Counted from the stretch's first letter, positions 32,794 to 43,068 are shown. The stretch is 64,000 bases of DNA from Aliiruegeria haliotis (GCF_003003255.1 NZ_PVTD01000003.1:310001-374000); one strand, 5' to 3'. The notes: generated by a model not told the origin, from the sequence alone. A program made the numbers and translations.

Positions 32794-35073
32794 ATGAGCG
32801 CATCCGGTGGCAAGCGCCCGACTCTCAGGGCCGACAAACGGTATTCGAAGGCACCCGCCAAGGGAAAATCGGCCCGGGCAAAGCCCAAGCCGACCAAGGC
32901 ACAATCGAAGGCCAAGTCCAAACCCAAGGCAAAGGCGACCGCGGCCAGACGCAGCCGGAAGAGCGCGTCGCGCAAGACCCGGCAGCGGCGTGGACCCCTT
33001 GGGTGGCTGCGCCGCCTGATCGGGTTCGTGCTCGGCCTGATCTGGAGCATTGCCTGGCGGACGGCCGCTGTGGTCGGGCTGATCCTCGCGGGTGCGGTCC
33101 TCTATTTCTATGCCGACCTGCCGGAGTTCACGGAACTGATCGATGGCCGGACCCGGGGCTCGGTGACCCTCCTCGACCGAGAGGGGGAGGTCTATGCATG
33201 GCGCGGGGAACAGTTCGATTCGATCACGCATATCGAGCAGGTCTCGCCGCACCTGAAGAACGCGGTGGTGGCCGCTGAGGACAAACGCTTCTACTGGCAC
33301 CTTGGCGTCAGCCCGCGCGGGGTCGCCTCGGCGATCCGGATCAACCTTTCGGAAGGGCGCAGCGCGTTGTCCGGTCACGGCGGCTCGACGCTGACACAGC
33401 AGACGGCCAAGTTGCTCTGCATCGGCATCCCCTATGACCCGTCCACAGGCCAGACCGAGGCCGAATACGAGGCCGACTGCCGGCGCGGGTCCATCTGGCG
33501 CAAGGCAAAAGAAGCGATCTACGCGATGGCGTTGGAGTTGAAGTACACAAAGGACGAAATCCTTGTGATCTACTTCAACCGCGCCTACCTCGGTGCCTCC
33601 GCGCGCGGGTTCGAAGCAGCCGCGCAGCGGTACTTCGGCATTCCTGCGGTTCAATTGTCACCGGCTCAGGCCGCAATGCTGGCCGGGCTCCTGCCCGCTC
33701 CGACGCGGTATGCACCGACCAACAATCTCAAGCGATCGCAGGACCGTGCGGATACCGTCGTGCGGTTGATGTACGATCAGGGTTATCTGAACGAGAGCCA
33801 GCGCGATCAGGCCTGGGCCAACCCCGCGACTCTGTCGGAGGCTGCACAAGCGCGCGCAGGCGGATATTTCGCGGACTGGGTAATGGATACCGGACCGAAC
33901 TTCCTGACCCGTGACACGACGGAAGATGTGATCCTTCACACCACCCTGGATCAGGACATCCAGACCTCCGCCGAGGAGGCGATGAAGTTCATCTTCCAGG
34001 AAAAGGTCAAGGAAGGCTCCAAGGCACAGGCCGCAATCGTGGTGATGTCGGCCGACGGCGCCGTGCGGGCGATGGTCGGCGGGCGGGAAACGAAGGTCTC
34101 GGGCGCATTCAACCGCGCAACCATGGCCAAACGCCAGACGGGGTCGAGCTTCAAGCCGTTCGTCTACGCCGCGGCGATGGACCTCGGCTACACGCCATTG
34201 GCGACCGTTGTCGACGAACCCTACTGCATCGCACTGCCCGGCCAGCCGAATTACTGTCCGAAGAACTACAGCCGCGAGTTCAAAGGCCGCGTGACGCTTG
34301 CCAAGGCTCTTGCAGACAGTCTGAACATCCCCGCCGTGAAGGTATCCGAGGCGGTCGGACGGGAGAATGTGCGCACGATCGCGACCGATTTCGGCATCGA
34401 CAACGAACTGGCGGTCGGCCCGGCGCTTGCCCTTGGGGTCTCCGAATCGACCTTGCTGGAGATGACAGGGGCCTATGCCGGCATTCTCAATGGCGGGCGC
34501 TCGGTGAAGCCATACGGGCTGATCGACCTTCGGCTTCAGGGTGAGCAGGACTCTCTCATGGGTCAGGGCGGTGGATATGGCGAGCGGGTCATCTCCGACG
34601 AGGCTGCCCGCAATCTCGTCTACATGATGCACCAGGTGGTTGAAGTTGGCACAGGCCAGCGGGCGAAGCTTGGCGACCGACCCGCCGCCGGCAAGACAGG
34701 GACGACCCAAGCCGCCCGGGACGCGTGGTTCATCGGCTTCACCGCTGACTACGTGGCCGGTGTCTGGATGGGATACGACGACAACACGCCGCTCTCGGGC
34801 GTGACCGGTGGCGGTTTGCCCGCGGAAATCTGGAACGAAGCTATGGTGCGAATCCACGATGGCCGCCCCGTGATGCCCCTGCCCATGAACCAGCCGCAGG
34901 CCGGGCGCCCGATTGCGCAAGGTGGCGGCCAAGGAGGCCAGCAAACTGCGCCCCGCTATGACGGCAACACGTCGACCGCGCAAAGCTCCAATCAGCAGAA
35001 GCCCAGAAAGGACAACCTCGCCGAGCGGGTTCTTCAGGATGTTCTGGGCAACTTGTTTGGACGGAAGAACTGA
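32794..35073 (+). CDS. Class A penicillin-binding protein (PBP1A-type)
   Basis: 759 residues. A long basic cytoplasmic tail (residues 5-67, Lys/Ala/Arg-rich) precedes one membrane anchor (about 76-107). The GT51 glycosyltransferase domain has catalytic Glu162 (VAAEDKRFYWHLG) and the motif GGSTLTQQTAK. The transpeptidase domain has Ser451-x-x-Lys454 (GSSFKPF), S509-L-N511 and K634-T-G. It polymerises and cross-links peptidoglycan in the periplasm. The start is ATG 32794; the longer open frame overlaps glnK antisense. The C-terminal 50 residues are Gln/Gly-rich and likely disordered. Confidence 0.93.
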   Translation: MSASGGKRPTLRADKRYSKAPAKGKSARAKPKPTKAQSKAKSKPKAKATAARRSRKSASRKTRQRRGPLGWLRRLIGFVLGLIWSIAWRTAAVVGLILAGAVLYFYADLPEFTELIDGRTRGSVTLLDREGEVYAWRGEQFDSITHIEQVSPHLKNAVVAAEDKRFYWHLGVSPRGVASAIRINLSEGRSALSGHGGSTLTQQTAKLLCIGIPYDPSTGQTEAEYEADCRRGSIWRKAKEAIYAMALELKYTKDEILVIYFNRAYLGASARGFEAAAQRYFGIPAVQLSPAQAAMLAGLLPAPTRYAPTNNLKRSQDRADTVVRLMYDQGYLNESQRDQAWANPATLSEAAQARAGGYFADWVMDTGPNFLTRDTTEDVILHTTLDQDIQTSAEEAMKFIFQEKVKEGSKAQAAIVVMSADGAVRAMVGGRETKVSGAFNRATMAKRQTGSSFKPFVYAAAMDLGYTPLATVVDEPYCIALPGQPNYCPKNYSREFKGRVTLAKALADSLNIPAVKVSEAVGRENVRTIATDFGIDNELAVGPALALGVSESTLLEMTGAYAGILNGGRSVKPYGLIDLRLQGEQDSLMGQGGGYGERVISDEAARNLVYMMHQVVEVGTGQRAKLGDRPAAGKTGTTQAARDAWFIGFTADYVAGVWMGYDDNTPLSGVTGGGLPAEIWNEAMVRIHDGRPVMPLPMNQPQAGRPIAQGGGQGGQQTAPRYDGNTSTAQSSNQQKPRKDNLAERVLQDVLGNLFGRKN

Positions 35074-35201
35074 TGCGGCAAGAGCGTCGGGCCATCAGAA
35101 AGATGAATGGGTCGAAGGATGCGGCACCTGCGCCGCCTTCCCTTCAACCGATGGCCAGGCGCCCGCGATCGAGTTGATCGGCGCGCCGCAGGCAAGGGTT
35201 T

Positions 35202-35588
35202 TCAGCGTGTGGGCGCGGGAACGTGCTGATCGAGGAAAATGGCATTTCCGTCGGGGTCTTTCAGCAGGATATGCGCCGGCCCGGTTCCGGCGGGATCGGT
35301 GGTTTCGTCCAGCGTGATACCGGCTTCCTGCAGGTGCGCCTGGATATCACGAATGTCAGTGAACGCGGCGTGTTCGCGCTCTTCCGATTGCCATCCCGGG
35401 TTGAAGGTAAGCATGTTCCCCGTGAACATCCCCTGGAAAAGACCGAGCGTGCAGGTCCCGTTCCGGAGGATGATCCAGTTGTCTGCCTCATTGCCGGCCA
35501 CGGGCTCGAACCCCAGCCGGGCGTAGAAGGCCATGGAAGCCTTCAGGTCGGTCACGCTCAGGCTCACGGAAAATGCGCCAAGCTCCAT
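35202..35588 (-). CDS. VOC-family protein (glyoxalase/bleomycin-resistance type)
   Basis: 128 residues with two VOC modules: FSVSLSVTDLKASMAFYARLGF at the start and AHILLKDPDGNAIFLDQH at the end. Metal-ligand His residues at the usual first position are absent (the first strand is AFSVSLSV), so catalysis is doubtful and binding of a small molecule is possible. It is convergent with the penicillin-binding protein gene. Substrate unknown. Confidence 0.78.
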   Translation of the reverse strand: MELGAFSVSLSVTDLKASMAFYARLGFEPVAGNEADNWIILRNGTCTLGLFQGMFTGNMLTFNPGWQSEEREHAAFTDIRDIQAHLQEAGITLDETTDPAGTGPAHILLKDPDGNAIFLDQHVPAPTR

Positions 35589-35633
35589 TTTAGCCTCCCG
35601 TCAGTCATGCGCGGCCAGCAAGGTCAGTGTCGC

Positions 35634-36239
35634 TCAGCTGGCCTTTCCCAGGTCGGCGATCAGGGCGTTGATGTCACCGCCACGGCGGTCGAGCATCGAG
35701 CCGATCTCCGTCTTCTCGGTCAGCACCATGTTCACACCCTCGATGTACATGTTGATGAACTTCTCGCGGCCGGAGCGATCGGACACGAGGAATTTCACAT
35801 CGAAGGGCGCCTCGCCGCGCAGATGCGCAATCGTGGTGACTTCGACGTATTTCTTGACCGGCTTGGCGCTCTGAAGCTCCAGACGGCCGCCGATGAACTC
35901 CCGGAAACGCTTGCCGTACTTCCGCGCGATATAGCCCTGGTAGGCCTTGGTGTAGGCCTTCAGTTGCGACTTGGAGGCCCTGCGGCGGTCGGCCCCGAGC
36001 GAGACCAGCGCGATCGAAGACACGTCGGCATACTTGACGAAGATTTTCTCAAAATCCCGGTACATCGCGGATTCGGATTTGCCCGAAGCGATGACCTTGT
36101 TGATGTCGTTGACCAGCTTGCTCACCAGCGCGGACGCCGATTCCGTCGTCATCGCGAACGCGCCGGATGGCATTGCAAGGCTGGCACATGCGCCCAGTCC
36201 AAGGGCCCCGAAGGACCGGCGGGATAGATCAGTCACCAT
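35634..36239 (-). CDS. mlaC: Phospholipid-binding protein MlaC (toluene tolerance Ttg2D family)
   Basis: 201 residues from ATG 36239, which has GAGGAGC upstream. The first 29 residues form a twin-arginine signal (DLSRRSFGALGLGACASLAM, cut after AFA), and the MlaC fold follows (IFVKYADVSSIALVSLG, then YIARKYGKRFREF and INMYIEGVNMVLTEK). MlaC shuttles phospholipids across the periplasm between MlaA in the outer membrane and the inner-membrane MlaFEDB complex, which is not encoded here. It overlaps mlaA by 11 bases. Confidence 0.9.
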   Translation of the reverse strand: MVTDLSRRSFGALGLGACASLAMPSGAFAMTTESASALVSKLVNDINKVIASGKSESAMYRDFEKIFVKYADVSSIALVSLGADRRRASKSQLKAYTKAYQGYIARKYGKRFREFIGGRLELQSAKPVKKYVEVTTIAHLRGEAPFDVKFLVSDRSGREKFINMYIEGVNMVLTEKTEIGSMLDRRGGDINALIADLGKAS

Positions 36240-37101
36240 AAAGCTCCTCGAAGAGATCAATGCTCTCGTCGTTTTCCGTTACCTCACCGCGGCTCATCTC
36301 GAACCGGCGATTCTGCAGATAGATCAGCCGCGACTGCGCATAGCTGTCGGCCGAATCCCGGTAGATCGAGTCCACCGTGTCCGAATACCTGAACCGATCG
36401 GTCGCCTCTCCGGCCCAGGTAAACCCGTTGGCCACGAGATTCTGTGGCCATGGGAATACATACCATAGAGGATTCATCACGAAGTCCACCGCCATCCCGG
36501 CGGTATCGCGCTGAGTTGATGGACCAACGACCGGCAGCTCCTGAAAGTTGCCTTCCGACACGCCCCAAACGTGCAGGGTTTCGCCAAAATCGGTGTCGAT
36601 CTCGGGCAGACCTGCAGCCCCGGCCACGTCGATCAGACCGAGAATACCAACCGTGGAGTTGATCCCGAAACGCAATGTGTTGTGCGCTGCATCACCCGGT
36701 CTCACCTGTAGCAGGCTGTTGACCACGCGTCGCGGGTTGTCGAGGTTCGTGCCAAAATTACTGAGCGCGATCAGGGCGTTGCTGGCTCCACGCGCCGGCG
36801 CATCGGTGGCGCCTCCCTCAATGCTATCGTCGATGCCGGCCGTCGGTTGCCCTTCATCCTCCGAAAGCGGGATCTCGGCCTCGGCTCCCTCTTCAGAGCC
36901 GCCGAGCAACTGCGTGTCGACACGCTTGTTCCACTCGTGAACGCCCCTGTTGCGCGCTTCGTTCGGATCATTGATTCCGGTAGGGATGTCCGCAGGGCCA
37001 CAGGCCGTAAGAGAGCCGAAAAGAACGCAAATTCCGATTGCGCCAGCACTGCGTGGCAAATAATGTTTCAAAACAGACATTGGATTTAACAAGAACTTCA
37101 T
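36229..37101 (-). CDS. mlaA: Outer-membrane lipoprotein MlaA (VacJ)
   Basis: About 290 residues. The lipobox is LTAC, with the lipid-bearing Cys34 if it starts at ATG 37101 (GGTGG upstream) or Cys27 from ATG 37080. The MlaA core is clear: NDPNEARNRGVHEWNK, FGINSTVGILGLIDVA and DFGETLHVWGV. Between about residues 67 and 102 there is an acidic Glu/Asp/Gly-rich insertion that replaces the usual short helix. It removes phospholipids from the outer leaflet of the outer membrane and passes them to MlaC, encoded directly downstream and overlapping. Confidence 0.9.
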   Translation of the reverse strand: MKFLLNPMSVLKHYLPRSAGAIGICVLFGSLTACGPADIPTGINDPNEARNRGVHEWNKRVDTQLLGGSEEGAEAEIPLSEDEGQPTAGIDDSIEGGATDAPARGASNALIALSNFGTNLDNPRRVVNSLLQVRPGDAAHNTLRFGINSTVGILGLIDVAGAAGLPEIDTDFGETLHVWGVSEGNFQELPVVGPSTQRDTAGMAVDFVMNPLWYVFPWPQNLVANGFTWAGEATDRFRYSDTVDSIYRDSADSYAQSRLIYLQNRRFEMSRGEVTENDESIDLFEELYGD

Positions 37102-37146
37102 CGTAGTTTGCCACCCAGCCCCATTGCAAGGCCCCCGTGGCCGGCT

Positions 37147-37209
37147 GCCGACGCAATCTAGCGTCGGCGGGCAAAGGAGACAACCGGCTGTAGCCAGGAG
37201 ACAATCGGC
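37147..37209 (+). promoter_or_regulatory. Inverted repeat and duplicated 13-base element before the secretion ATPase gene
   Basis: GCCGACGC (37147-37154) and GCGTCGGC (37161-37168) are a perfect inverted repeat with loop AATCTA. GGAGACAACCGGC (37176-37188) is followed by GGAGACAATCGGC (37197-37209), 21 bases apart; the second copy supplies the ribosome-binding GGAG for ATG 37211, and the first could be a decoy or an operator. It lies between the divergent mlaA and the ATPase gene. No T run follows the hairpin, so it does not look like a terminator. Confidence 0.45.
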
Positions 37210-37210
37210 A

Positions 37211-38947
37211 ATGCGCCAATCCGAAACGGCGGCAGGCAGAAAAGAACTGCAGGATGCCCGCGTCGAAAGCCGGAGCCTTTTCATCTCCGCCTTCGTATTT
37301 TCCATTTTCGTCAACCTGTTGATGCTGACCGGACCGCTCTACATGCTTCAGGTCTACGACCGCGTGCTGGGGTCCCGATCAGAGGAAACGCTGATCGCCC
37401 TGTCGGTGCTGGTGGCCTTTCTCTATCTGATGATGGGTATACTCGACTACTCACGCGGCCGAGTGATGGCCCGGGCCGGTGCGCGATTCCAGACATTGCT
37501 GGATGCGCGCGTCTTCTCCGCCGTTCTGCGCAGCGAGACCGGGCGCCCGGGCTCCGAAGTTGCCCAGACCGGCCTGCGTGACCTGGAGGTGGTGCAGCGC
37601 TTCCTTTCGTCACCGGCGCTGACTGCGTTCTTCGACATGCCGTGGACGCCGATCTTCCTGTTTGCGATCTTCGTCTTCCACCCGTGGCTTGGCATCCTCG
37701 CTGTGTCCGGTGGCACGCTCATTGTCTGCGTGACGCTTCTGAACCAATGGCGCACGCGTCAGCCTGCGCTGGAAGCCGCCGGAATGGGCCAGCGTGCCGA
37801 GCGGATGAGCGACCAGATGCGCGACGAAGCGGAGGCCGTGGAGGCCCTCGGCATGCGCGAAGCAACCTTTGATCGCTGGCAACTCGCGCGCGGCAAGGCC
37901 GTCGAACTGAACCTTGCGGCCTCCGATCGCGCTGGCGGCTTCACGGCTGCCACGAAGTCGCTGCGGCTGTTCCTGCAATCCGCGATGCTGGGACTGGGTG
38001 CCTACCTCGTGTTGCAGAACGAGTTGACGGCCGGTGCCATGATCGCCGGTTCGATCCTGCTGGGCCGTGCCCTCGCACCGGTGGAAATGGCCATCGGGCA
38101 ATGGGAGTTGCTGCAACGCGCGTCCCGCGGCTGGCAGAATCTCTCGAAGCTGTTGTCCGACGTGCCGCCGGAAATCCCGCGCACGCCGCTGCCGAAGCCT
38201 GCAGCACGTCTGGAAGGGCAGCAGGTCACCGTGGTGCCGCCCGGAGAATCACAGGCCTCGCTGCGGATGGTCAGTTTCCTGCTTCCGCCGGGTCAGGCGA
38301 TGGGCGTTATCGGTCCTTCGGGTTCGGGCAAGACGACATTGGCGCGTGCCATCTGTGGCGTCTGGCGCTGCGCGGGCGGCAAGATCCGCCTCGATGGGGC
38401 TGCGCTCGACCAGTACGATCCCGACGTGCTCGGCCAGCACATCGGCTACCTGCCACAGCGTGTGACACTGTTCGAAGGCACCATCGCCGAGAACATCGCG
38501 CGACTGTCCACCCAGCCCGACGCCAAGAAGGTCGTGGAAGCTGCGCAGAAGGCCGATGCCCACGAGATGATCCTCGAACTGCCGCGTGGATACGACACCC
38601 CACTTGCCGCTGCCGGCGGACGCTTGTCGGGCGGACAGATCCAGCGGATCGGCCTGGCGCGCGCGCTGTACGGCGACCCGCAGATCCTTGTGTTGGACGA
38701 GCCGAACTCCAATCTCGACAACGAAGGGTCGGAGGCGCTGAACAAGGCGATCCGGCAAATGAAGTCGGAGGAGCGGTCGATCATCATCATGGCCCACCGC
38801 CCCGCCGCGATCCAGGAATGCGAGCTTCTGTTGGTGCTCGATGGCGGCATCCGCCGGGCATTCGGGCCGCGCGATGACGTTCTGCGCGAAGTGGTACAGA
38901 ACGCCGCCCAGATCCAGAGCTCGAAGAGCCAGGGAGGTGTGACATGA
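37211..38947 (+). CDS. Type I secretion system ATPase/permease (PrtD family)
   Basis: 578 residues. The membrane domain covers the first 300 residues, with about six helices, starting [32 protein letters not shown], which is the PrtD signature. The ATPase domain has Walker [10 protein letters not shown] (about 361-369), [15 protein letters not shown] and Walker [16 protein letters not shown]. PrtD-type transporters export RTX-like or protease substrates through a TolC partner. ATG 37211 has GGAGACAATCGGC directly upstream. It overlaps the adaptor gene by four bases. No substrate or outer-membrane channel gene is near. Confidence 0.9.
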   Translation: MRQSETAAGRKELQDARVESRSLFISAFVFSIFVNLLMLTGPLYMLQVYDRVLGSRSEETLIALSVLVAFLYLMMGILDYSRGRVMARAGARFQTLLDARVFSAVLRSETGRPGSEVAQTGLRDLEVVQRFLSSPALTAFFDMPWTPIFLFAIFVFHPWLGILAVSGGTLIVCVTLLNQWRTRQPALEAAGMGQRAERMSDQMRDEAEAVEALGMREATFDRWQLARGKAVELNLAASDRAGGFTAATKSLRLFLQSAMLGLGAYLVLQNELTAGAMIAGSILLGRALAPVEMAIGQWELLQRASRGWQNLSKLLSDVPPEIPRTPLPKPAARLEGQQVTVVPPGESQASLRMVSFLLPPGQAMGVIGPSGSGKTTLARAICGVWRCAGGKIRLDGAALDQYDPDVLGQHIGYLPQRVTLFEGTIAENIARLSTQPDAKKVVEAAQKADAHEMILELPRGYDTPLAAAGGRLSGGQIQRIGLARALYGDPQILVLDEPNSNLDNEGSEALNKAIRQMKSEERSIIIMAHRPAAIQECELLLVLDGGIRRAFGPRDDVLREVVQNAAQIQSSKSQGGVT

Positions 38948-40254
38948 CCGAAGGGAAAGAACGCTCCGTGCCGTCCGCACGCAGCCACCTCGTGCTGGGA
39001 TTCCTCGCGGTACTCGCCCTCGTCGGCGGATTCGGGGTCTGGTCGGTGACGACCAACATTTCCGGCGCAATCATTGCCGGAGGCCAGTTGGAAGTGGACC
39101 AGAACCGGCAGGTGGTGCAGCACCTCGACGGCGGAGTGGTCGCCGAACTGGAGGTCGAGGAGGGCGACAAGATCGAGGCCGGTGGCGTCCTGATCCGGCT
39201 CGACCCCACCGACCTTCAATCGGAACTGACAATCGTCGAGGGCCAGCTCTACGAATTGATGGCCCGTGCCGGCCGCATGGTGGCCGAGCGCGATGGGCTG
39301 GAGAACATCGAGTTCCACCCCGAATTGCTGGAGGTTGCCAGCGAGCGCGCCGAAATAGAAGAACTGCTGCACGGACAGGAGCGCCTTTTCGAGGCCCGCA
39401 AGGTGACCTTGCAAAAGGAAGTCGACCAGTTGGCCCGGCGCGGCGAACAGATCGAGTCGCAGGTCGAGGGCATTGACGCGCAGACCGACGCGCTCAGCGA
39501 ACAGCTTGCCCTGATCGGAGAGGAACTGGAGGACCAGCAGGTCCTGCTCGACAAGGGGTTGGCGCAAGCGACCCGCGTGCTGTCCTTGCAACGGGAGAGA
39601 GCCCGCCTGTCCGGCCTGATCGGCGAGCTGACCGCAAGTCGGGCCGAGGCGCTCGGCCGGATCACGGAACTCGACATCGAAATGCTCAAGCTGGAGACCC
39701 GGCGGCGCGAAGAGGCAATCACTCGCCTGCGCGACCTGCAGTACACGCTTGTCGAACTGATCGAGCGCCGCCAGTCACTGCGAAAGCGCCTTGACCGCCT
39801 CGACATCACTGCACCCGTGGGGGGCATCGTCTACGGCATGACGGTGAACACCCCGCGCTCCGTGGTCCGCGCGGCCGAACCGCTTGCCTACATCATTCCG
39901 CAGGATCGCCCGTTGGTGATCGCGGCGCGGATCGAACCGATCCACGTGGACCAGGTCTTTGTCGGGCAGGAGGTCGTTCTGCGGTTCTCGACCTTCGATG
40001 CACGCACGACCCCGGAAATGAACGGCCACGTGGTTCAGATTTCCGCCGACATCTTCACGGATGAGCGCACGGCGATATCCTACTACCGCGCGGAGATTGA
40101 ACTCGACCCGGGCGAGATCGACAAGCTCGAAGGCAAGGCAATCATTCCCGGAATGCCGGTGGAAGCCTACATCCGCACCGACGACCGGACACCAATGGCC
40201 TACCTTCTCAAACCCTTCACCGACTATCTCAACAAGGCCTTCCGCGAGAGCTGA
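38944..40254 (+). CDS. HlyD-family membrane fusion protein of type I secretion (PrtE-like)
   Basis: 436 residues. A short cytoplasmic tail and one membrane helix (about 17-37) precede the lipoyl half-motif [23 protein letters not shown] long coiled-coil region follows (about 110-290). The second half-motif ([17 protein letters not shown]) and a C-terminal beta-barrel region follow. It links the inner-membrane ATPase to a TolC-type channel. The ATG lies inside the ATPase stop, so the pair is co-translated. Confidence 0.92.
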   Translation: MTEGKERSVPSARSHLVLGFLAVLALVGGFGVWSVTTNISGAIIAGGQLEVDQNRQVVQHLDGGVVAELEVEEGDKIEAGGVLIRLDPTDLQSELTIVEGQLYELMARAGRMVAERDGLENIEFHPELLEVASERAEIEELLHGQERLFEARKVTLQKEVDQLARRGEQIESQVEGIDAQTDALSEQLALIGEELEDQQVLLDKGLAQATRVLSLQRERARLSGLIGELTASRAEALGRITELDIEMLKLETRRREEAITRLRDLQYTLVELIERRQSLRKRLDRLDITAPVGGIVYGMTVNTPRSVVRAAEPLAYIIPQDRPLVIAARIEPIHVDQVFVGQEVVLRFSTFDARTTPEMNGHVVQISADIFTDERTAISYYRAEIELDPGEIDKLEGKAIIPGMPVEAYIRTDDRTPMAYLLKPFTDYLNKAFRES

Positions 40255-40277
40255 ACACGCCACAAAGGAGTTTCCAC

Positions 40278-40742
40278 ATGTCCGGTACCCACGAGGCCCG
40301 TCTCGCCGAACTTGGCGTGACGCTCCCCGATGCGCCTGCTCCCGCAGCCAACTACGTGCCATTCGTGCGGGTTGGCGACCTTGTCTATGTCTCTGGCCAG
40401 ATCAGCATGGGGCCGGATGGGCTGATCACCGGCAAACTTGGTGACACGATGGATGTCGAGGCGGGCGCCGCCGCGGCACGGACCTGCGCTATCGCGCTTC
40501 TTGCCCAGTGCAAGGCGGCCTGTGGAGGCGACCTCGACAGGCTTGTTCGCGTGGTGAAGCTCACGGGCTTTGTCAATTCCACGGTCGATTTCACCGATCA
40601 GCCCGAGGTGGTCAACGGCGCCTCCGATTTCCTTGTCGATGCGCTTGGCGATGCCGGGCGGCACTCTCGTTCCGCCGTTTCCGCCGCGGCTCTTCCGCGA
40701 GGCGTAGCGGTCGAGATCGAGGCGATTTTCCAGGTTTCCTGA
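40278..40742 (+). CDS. RidA/YjgF-family protein
   Basis: 154 residues with the RidA-like core: YVPFVRVGDLVYVSGQIS, then VVKLTGFVNS and the C-terminal HSRSAVSAAALPRGVAVEIEAIF, which carries the Arg that in RidA binds the substrate carboxylate (here in HSRSAV). The length fits the YjgH/long RidA subgroup. It may hydrolyse reactive enamines/imines or have another role. ATG 40278 has AAAGGAG upstream. It lies six bases before the glycerophosphodiesterase gene, so these two are one transcript, perhaps with the secretion genes. Confidence 0.85.
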   Translation: MSGTHEARLAELGVTLPDAPAPAANYVPFVRVGDLVYVSGQISMGPDGLITGKLGDTMDVEAGAAAARTCAIALLAQCKAACGGDLDRLVRVVKLTGFVNSTVDFTDQPEVVNGASDFLVDALGDAGRHSRSAVSAAALPRGVAVEIEAIFQVS

Positions 40743-40748
40743 CCCGAT

Positions 40749-41504
40749 ATGGCGTTGGATCCGGCGTTTCTCGCACGCCCAATTGCACACCGGGCCCTGC
40801 ACGACCTAACGGCCCGGCGCCCGGAGAACTCGCGCGGAGCCGTCCGCGCGGCGATCGCGGCCGGCTACGGGATAGAAATTGATTTGCAAATGTCGGCCGA
40901 CGGTCGGGCAATAGTGTTCCACGACTACGCACTGGATCGGCTGACGGGGGAGGCAGGCCCCGTGCGCGGCCGCAGCGCCGCCCAACTCGGACAGATCCCG
41001 CTGTTGAGTGGAGACGAGGGCATTCCGACCTTTGCCGAGATCCTCGACATCACGGCGGGAAAGGTCCCGCTCCTGGTGGAGATCAAGGACCAGGATGGCG
41101 CACTCGGACCGAATGTCGGCGAACTGGAAGCGGCGGCGGCGGCAGACGCGGCAGGCTACAACGGCCCGCTGGCGTTCATGTCCTTCAACCCTCACGCCAT
41201 GATCGCACTGGGTCGGATTGCGCCGGACTTCGTCCGTGGGCTGACCACTTGCAGTTTCACGGCGGAGCATTGGCCAACAGTGCCGTCCTCCATGCGCGAT
41301 CGTCTTGTCGGAATCCCCGACCTCGAAGAGACAGGTGCCGCGTTCATCAGCCACCGGGCGCGCGACCTGGCCTCGCCGCATGTAGCAAGGATCAAGGCAA
41401 CGGGCCTGCCCGTTCTCTGCTGGACGGTTCGCAGCGCGGCGGCCGAAGCAGAGGCGCGTAGGATTGCCGACAACGTGACCTTCGAAGGATATACGGCCGC
41501 TTGA
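40749..41504 (+). CDS. Glycerophosphodiester phosphodiesterase
   Basis: 251 residues of the GDPD TIM-barrel family. The catalytic His pair is in IAHRALHDLTARRPENS and FHDYALDRLT, and the metal residues in GYGIEIDLQ (Glu-Ile-Asp). The end VLCWTVRS is typical of UgpQ. It hydrolyses glycerophosphodiesters to glycerol-3-phosphate and an alcohol; there is no signal peptide, so it acts in the cytoplasm. It starts six bases after the RidA gene stop. Confidence 0.9.
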   Translation: MALDPAFLARPIAHRALHDLTARRPENSRGAVRAAIAAGYGIEIDLQMSADGRAIVFHDYALDRLTGEAGPVRGRSAAQLGQIPLLSGDEGIPTFAEILDITAGKVPLLVEIKDQDGALGPNVGELEAAAAADAAGYNGPLAFMSFNPHAMIALGRIAPDFVRGLTTCSFTAEHWPTVPSSMRDRLVGIPDLEETGAAFISHRARDLASPHVARIKATGLPVLCWTVRSAAAEAEARRIADNVTFEGYTAA

Positions 41505-41556
41505 TCCCGGTCGCATGAAGGCCAAGTGTAGGGCTGTCTGAAAGCGACGAGTGGTC

Positions 41557-42747
41557 ATGAGCTCCAACGAAACCGCCATTGAAATCCTGGCGCTGCCCAG
41601 CCTCTCCGAAATCCCGGCGGAAGACTGGGATGCCTGTGCGTGCCCTGAGGCCGCCGATGGATTCCGACCGCTCGACCCGTTTACGACACACCGTTTTCTG
41701 ATGGCGCTGGAAGACAGCGCATCGGTCGGTAAGGGCACCGGCTGGCAACCGACCTACCTGATCGCCAAACAGCACGAGGAGATCATCGCCGTCGCGCCGC
41801 TCTACGGAAAACACCACAGCCAGGGCGAGTACATCTTCGACCATTCCTGGGCGCAGGCATACGAAAACGCTGGTGGTTCCTACTACCCCAAGTTGCAGAT
41901 AGCGGTGCCCTTCACCCCTGTGACCGGCCGGCGTTTCCTCGTGAAGCCGGGTTTCGAGCACATCGGACCCGGTGCTTTGGTGCAGGGTGCGGTACAGGTG
42001 GCCGCCGAAAACCAGCTTTCGTCGCTCCACATCACCTTCTGCACACTGATCGAGGCCAGGCAAGGCGAGCAGATGGGACTGATGCACCGTGTCACCCAGC
42101 AATTCCACTGGGAGAATGCGGACTATGCGGATTTCGACCACTTCCTCGCTGCGCTTTCCTCCCGGAAGAGGAAAAACATCCGCAAGGAACGGCGCACGGC
42201 ACAGGCCTTTGGCGGTAAGCTCGTGCAGGTGACTGGCGACCAGATCGAGCCACATCACTGGGACGACTTCTGGGCCTTCTACCAGAACACCGGCATGCGA
42301 AAGTGGGGAAGCCCATACCTGACCCGCGAATTCTTCGAGATCGCACATGAGACCCTGCGCGACGACATCCTGCTGGTGATGGCCGAGCGTGACGGCTTCA
42401 ACGTGGCCGGTGCGCTGAACTTCATCGGTCGGCGGTCGCTTTTCGGCCGGTATTGGGGCGCGTTGGAGCATCACCCGTGCCTTCACTTCGAAGCGTGCTA
42501 CTATCAAGCAATCGACTACGCCATCGCGCATGGACTCGATACTGTGGAAGCGGGGGCCCAGGGCGAACACAAGCTGGCCCGCGGATACCTTCCCGTGGCC
42601 ACGCATTCCCTGCATTGGGTTGCCGACCCTGGCTTCAAGCGGGCCATCGAGGAGTTCCTGGCGGCCGAGGCCCGCGCGGTGGAACAGGATATGGGAATCC
42701 TGACGAGCTACGGCCCGTTTCGACGCAGTGAGGAGGAACACGACTGA
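41557..42747 (+). CDS. FemAB-like/GNAT-fold protein of the DUF482 (PF04339) family
   Basis: 396 residues. The family start is [13 protein letters not shown], then [15 protein letters not shown]-like [46 protein letters not shown] and [20 protein letters not shown] at the C terminus. The fold is related to aminoacyl/acyltransferases such as FemX, but no activity is established. ATG 41557 is preferred; a GTG six bases earlier is possible. Its stop shares one base with the phhB start (TGATG). Confidence 0.85.
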   Translation: MSSNETAIEILALPSLSEIPAEDWDACACPEAADGFRPLDPFTTHRFLMALEDSASVGKGTGWQPTYLIAKQHEEIIAVAPLYGKHHSQGEYIFDHSWAQAYENAGGSYYPKLQIAVPFTPVTGRRFLVKPGFEHIGPGALVQGAVQVAAENQLSSLHITFCTLIEARQGEQMGLMHRVTQQFHWENADYADFDHFLAALSSRKRKNIRKERRTAQAFGGKLVQVTGDQIEPHHWDDFWAFYQNTGMRKWGSPYLTREFFEIAHETLRDDILLVMAERDGFNVAGALNFIGRRSLFGRYWGALEHHPCLHFEACYYQAIDYAIAHGLDTVEAGAQGEHKLARGYLPVATHSLHWVADPGFKRAIEEFLAAEARAVEQDMGILTSYGPFRRSEEEHD

Positions 42748-43031
42748 TGCAACCCCTGAAGGACCGCTCCGCTTTGGAAGCACTTCTGGCCGCCGATTGG
42801 GCGATTCAGGACGACCGGGACGCGCTTCAAAAGACTTTCCGATTCAAATCCTTCGTCGAGGCGTTCGGCTGGATGACACGGGTTGCGCTGCATGCCGAAA
42901 AGATGAACCATCACCCAGAATGGGCCAATGTCTACGGGACGGTCGAAGTCACGCTGAGCACGCATGACGCTGGCGGATTGACCGAACTGGATGTCTCGTT
43001 AGCGCAGGTCATGGACAAACTGGCGGGGTGA
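42747..43031 (+). CDS. phhB: Pterin-4a-carbinolamine dehydratase
   Basis: 94 residues, the normal size. The signature [20 protein letters not shown] carries the catalytic His residues. It dehydrates 4a-hydroxytetrahydropterin formed by pterin-dependent hydroxylases. The partner phenylalanine hydroxylase is not in the window. It is translationally coupled to the DUF482 gene, and the MscS gene begins 37 nt downstream. Confidence 0.95.
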   Translation: MQPLKDRSALEALLAADWAIQDDRDALQKTFRFKSFVEAFGWMTRVALHAEKMNHHPEWANVYGTVEVTLSTHDAGGLTELDVSLAQVMDKLAG

Positions 43032-43068
43032 TACGGACCCATCCCGCGCATTTCAAAGGGATGGTATC

